Below, piece by piece: positions 63,900-64,000 of a stretch of 64,000 nt of DNA (the first letter of the stretch is position 1; every line of letters begins with the position of its first letter). The position numbers and the translations under genes were made by a program. Source of the stretch: Nocardia ignorata NBRC 108230 (GTDB lineage: Bacteria > Actinomycetota > Actinomycetes > Mycobacteriales > Mycobacteriaceae); assembly GCF_001612905.1 (NCBI RefSeq), contig NZ_BDBI01000009.1:186001-250000 (forward strand), in the 5' to 3' direction. The notes beneath the pieces were generated by a model. It was not told the DNA's origin. It made no database searches and saw nothing but the letters and a program-made list of their open reading frames with translations.

Positions 63900-64000
63900 T
63901 CAGCATGGCTGCTCGGCCGCGTACAGGGCGCGCGCCTTGCTCGCGGCGGCCTGGAATTCGGGGGAGTACAGCAGACTTTGCTCGATGAGGGTCTGCATCT
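63900..64000 (-). CDS. Partial CDS, C-terminal 32 residues
   Basis: A minus-strand frame enters from the right edge and ends at TGA (63900-63902): MQTLIEQSLLYSPEFQAAAS then KARALYAAEQPC. Composition is normal for a helical protein. The gene continues outside the window or starts at ATG 63998. No function can be given. Confidence 0.45.
   Translation of the reverse strand, partial: MQTLIEQSLLYSPEFQAAASKARALYAAEQPC

Noticed and set aside
1..64000. CRISPR arrays, rRNA or tRNA genes
   Set aside because: No regularly spaced direct repeats and no cloverleaf or rRNA-like segments were seen by eye; a tRNA scan was not possible.

Overview
The window is high-GC actinobacterial DNA. GTG starts, ATGA/GTGA gene overlaps, leaderless-looking promoters, a WS/DGAT-type acyltransferase, deazaflavin-type and PNPOx-type small proteins and a DosR-like dormancy gene set all point to the Mycobacteriales (Nocardia, Rhodococcus or Mycobacterium type). 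I favour a Nocardia-like organism but cannot fix the genus.

Layout. 1-7368: end of a nitrate/nitrite MFS transporter, then narGHJI, a complete respiratory nitrate reductase operon. 7369-10494: small hypotheticals, a PNPOx-like protein and decayed remnants (osmoprotectant-binding protein, IS110-type transposase). 10495-19109: a catabolic-looking cluster with two paralogous saccharopine-dehydrogenase-like proteins, two alpha/beta hydrolases, a PaaX-like regulator and a Baeyer-Villiger-type monooxygenase coupled to a membrane protein. 19110-20630: debris. 20631-24249: nsrR-hmp (NO sensing and detoxification), a cupin and a ClbS/DfsB-like protein. 24457-57000: a long dormancy/hypoxia-type island with three universal stress proteins, a CBS protein, PNPOx, two ribosome-hibernation factors (one frameshifted), Hsp20, flavodoxins, SulP, an APH/P-loop kinase, SDR, PEP synthase, DUF2267, an Acg-like nitroreductase and an ABC exporter, followed by a WS/DGAT acyltransferase. 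Inside it sit an unrecognised 877-aa protein (31342-33975) and a possible conflict/toxin-antitoxin patch (36724-40412: AlbA_2 protein, 203-aa orphan, XRE-ImmA metalloprotease). 59081-63642: a hypothetical protein and two overlapping tyrosine recombinases of the Tn554/RIT type.

How the genes fit together. Nitrate respiration makes nitrite and NO; NsrR and Hmp handle NO; the DosR-type genes (Hsp20, HPF, Usp, PEP synthase, nitroreductase, lipid-storage acyltransferase) prepare cells for hypoxic non-growth. Several promoters carry palindromes close to the mycobacterial DosR box (GGGAC-N4-GNCCC); the best is at 34144-34163, upstream of the intact HPF gene.

A warning for the reader: an unusual number of genes here are broken by a single-base indel, mostly in G runs of the coding strand, and two more by an in-frame TAG. 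Fragments of desaturase, P-type ATPase and PfkB genes look genuinely decayed. The single-indel cases could be real pseudogenes or homopolymer errors in the assembly; sequence alone cannot tell.
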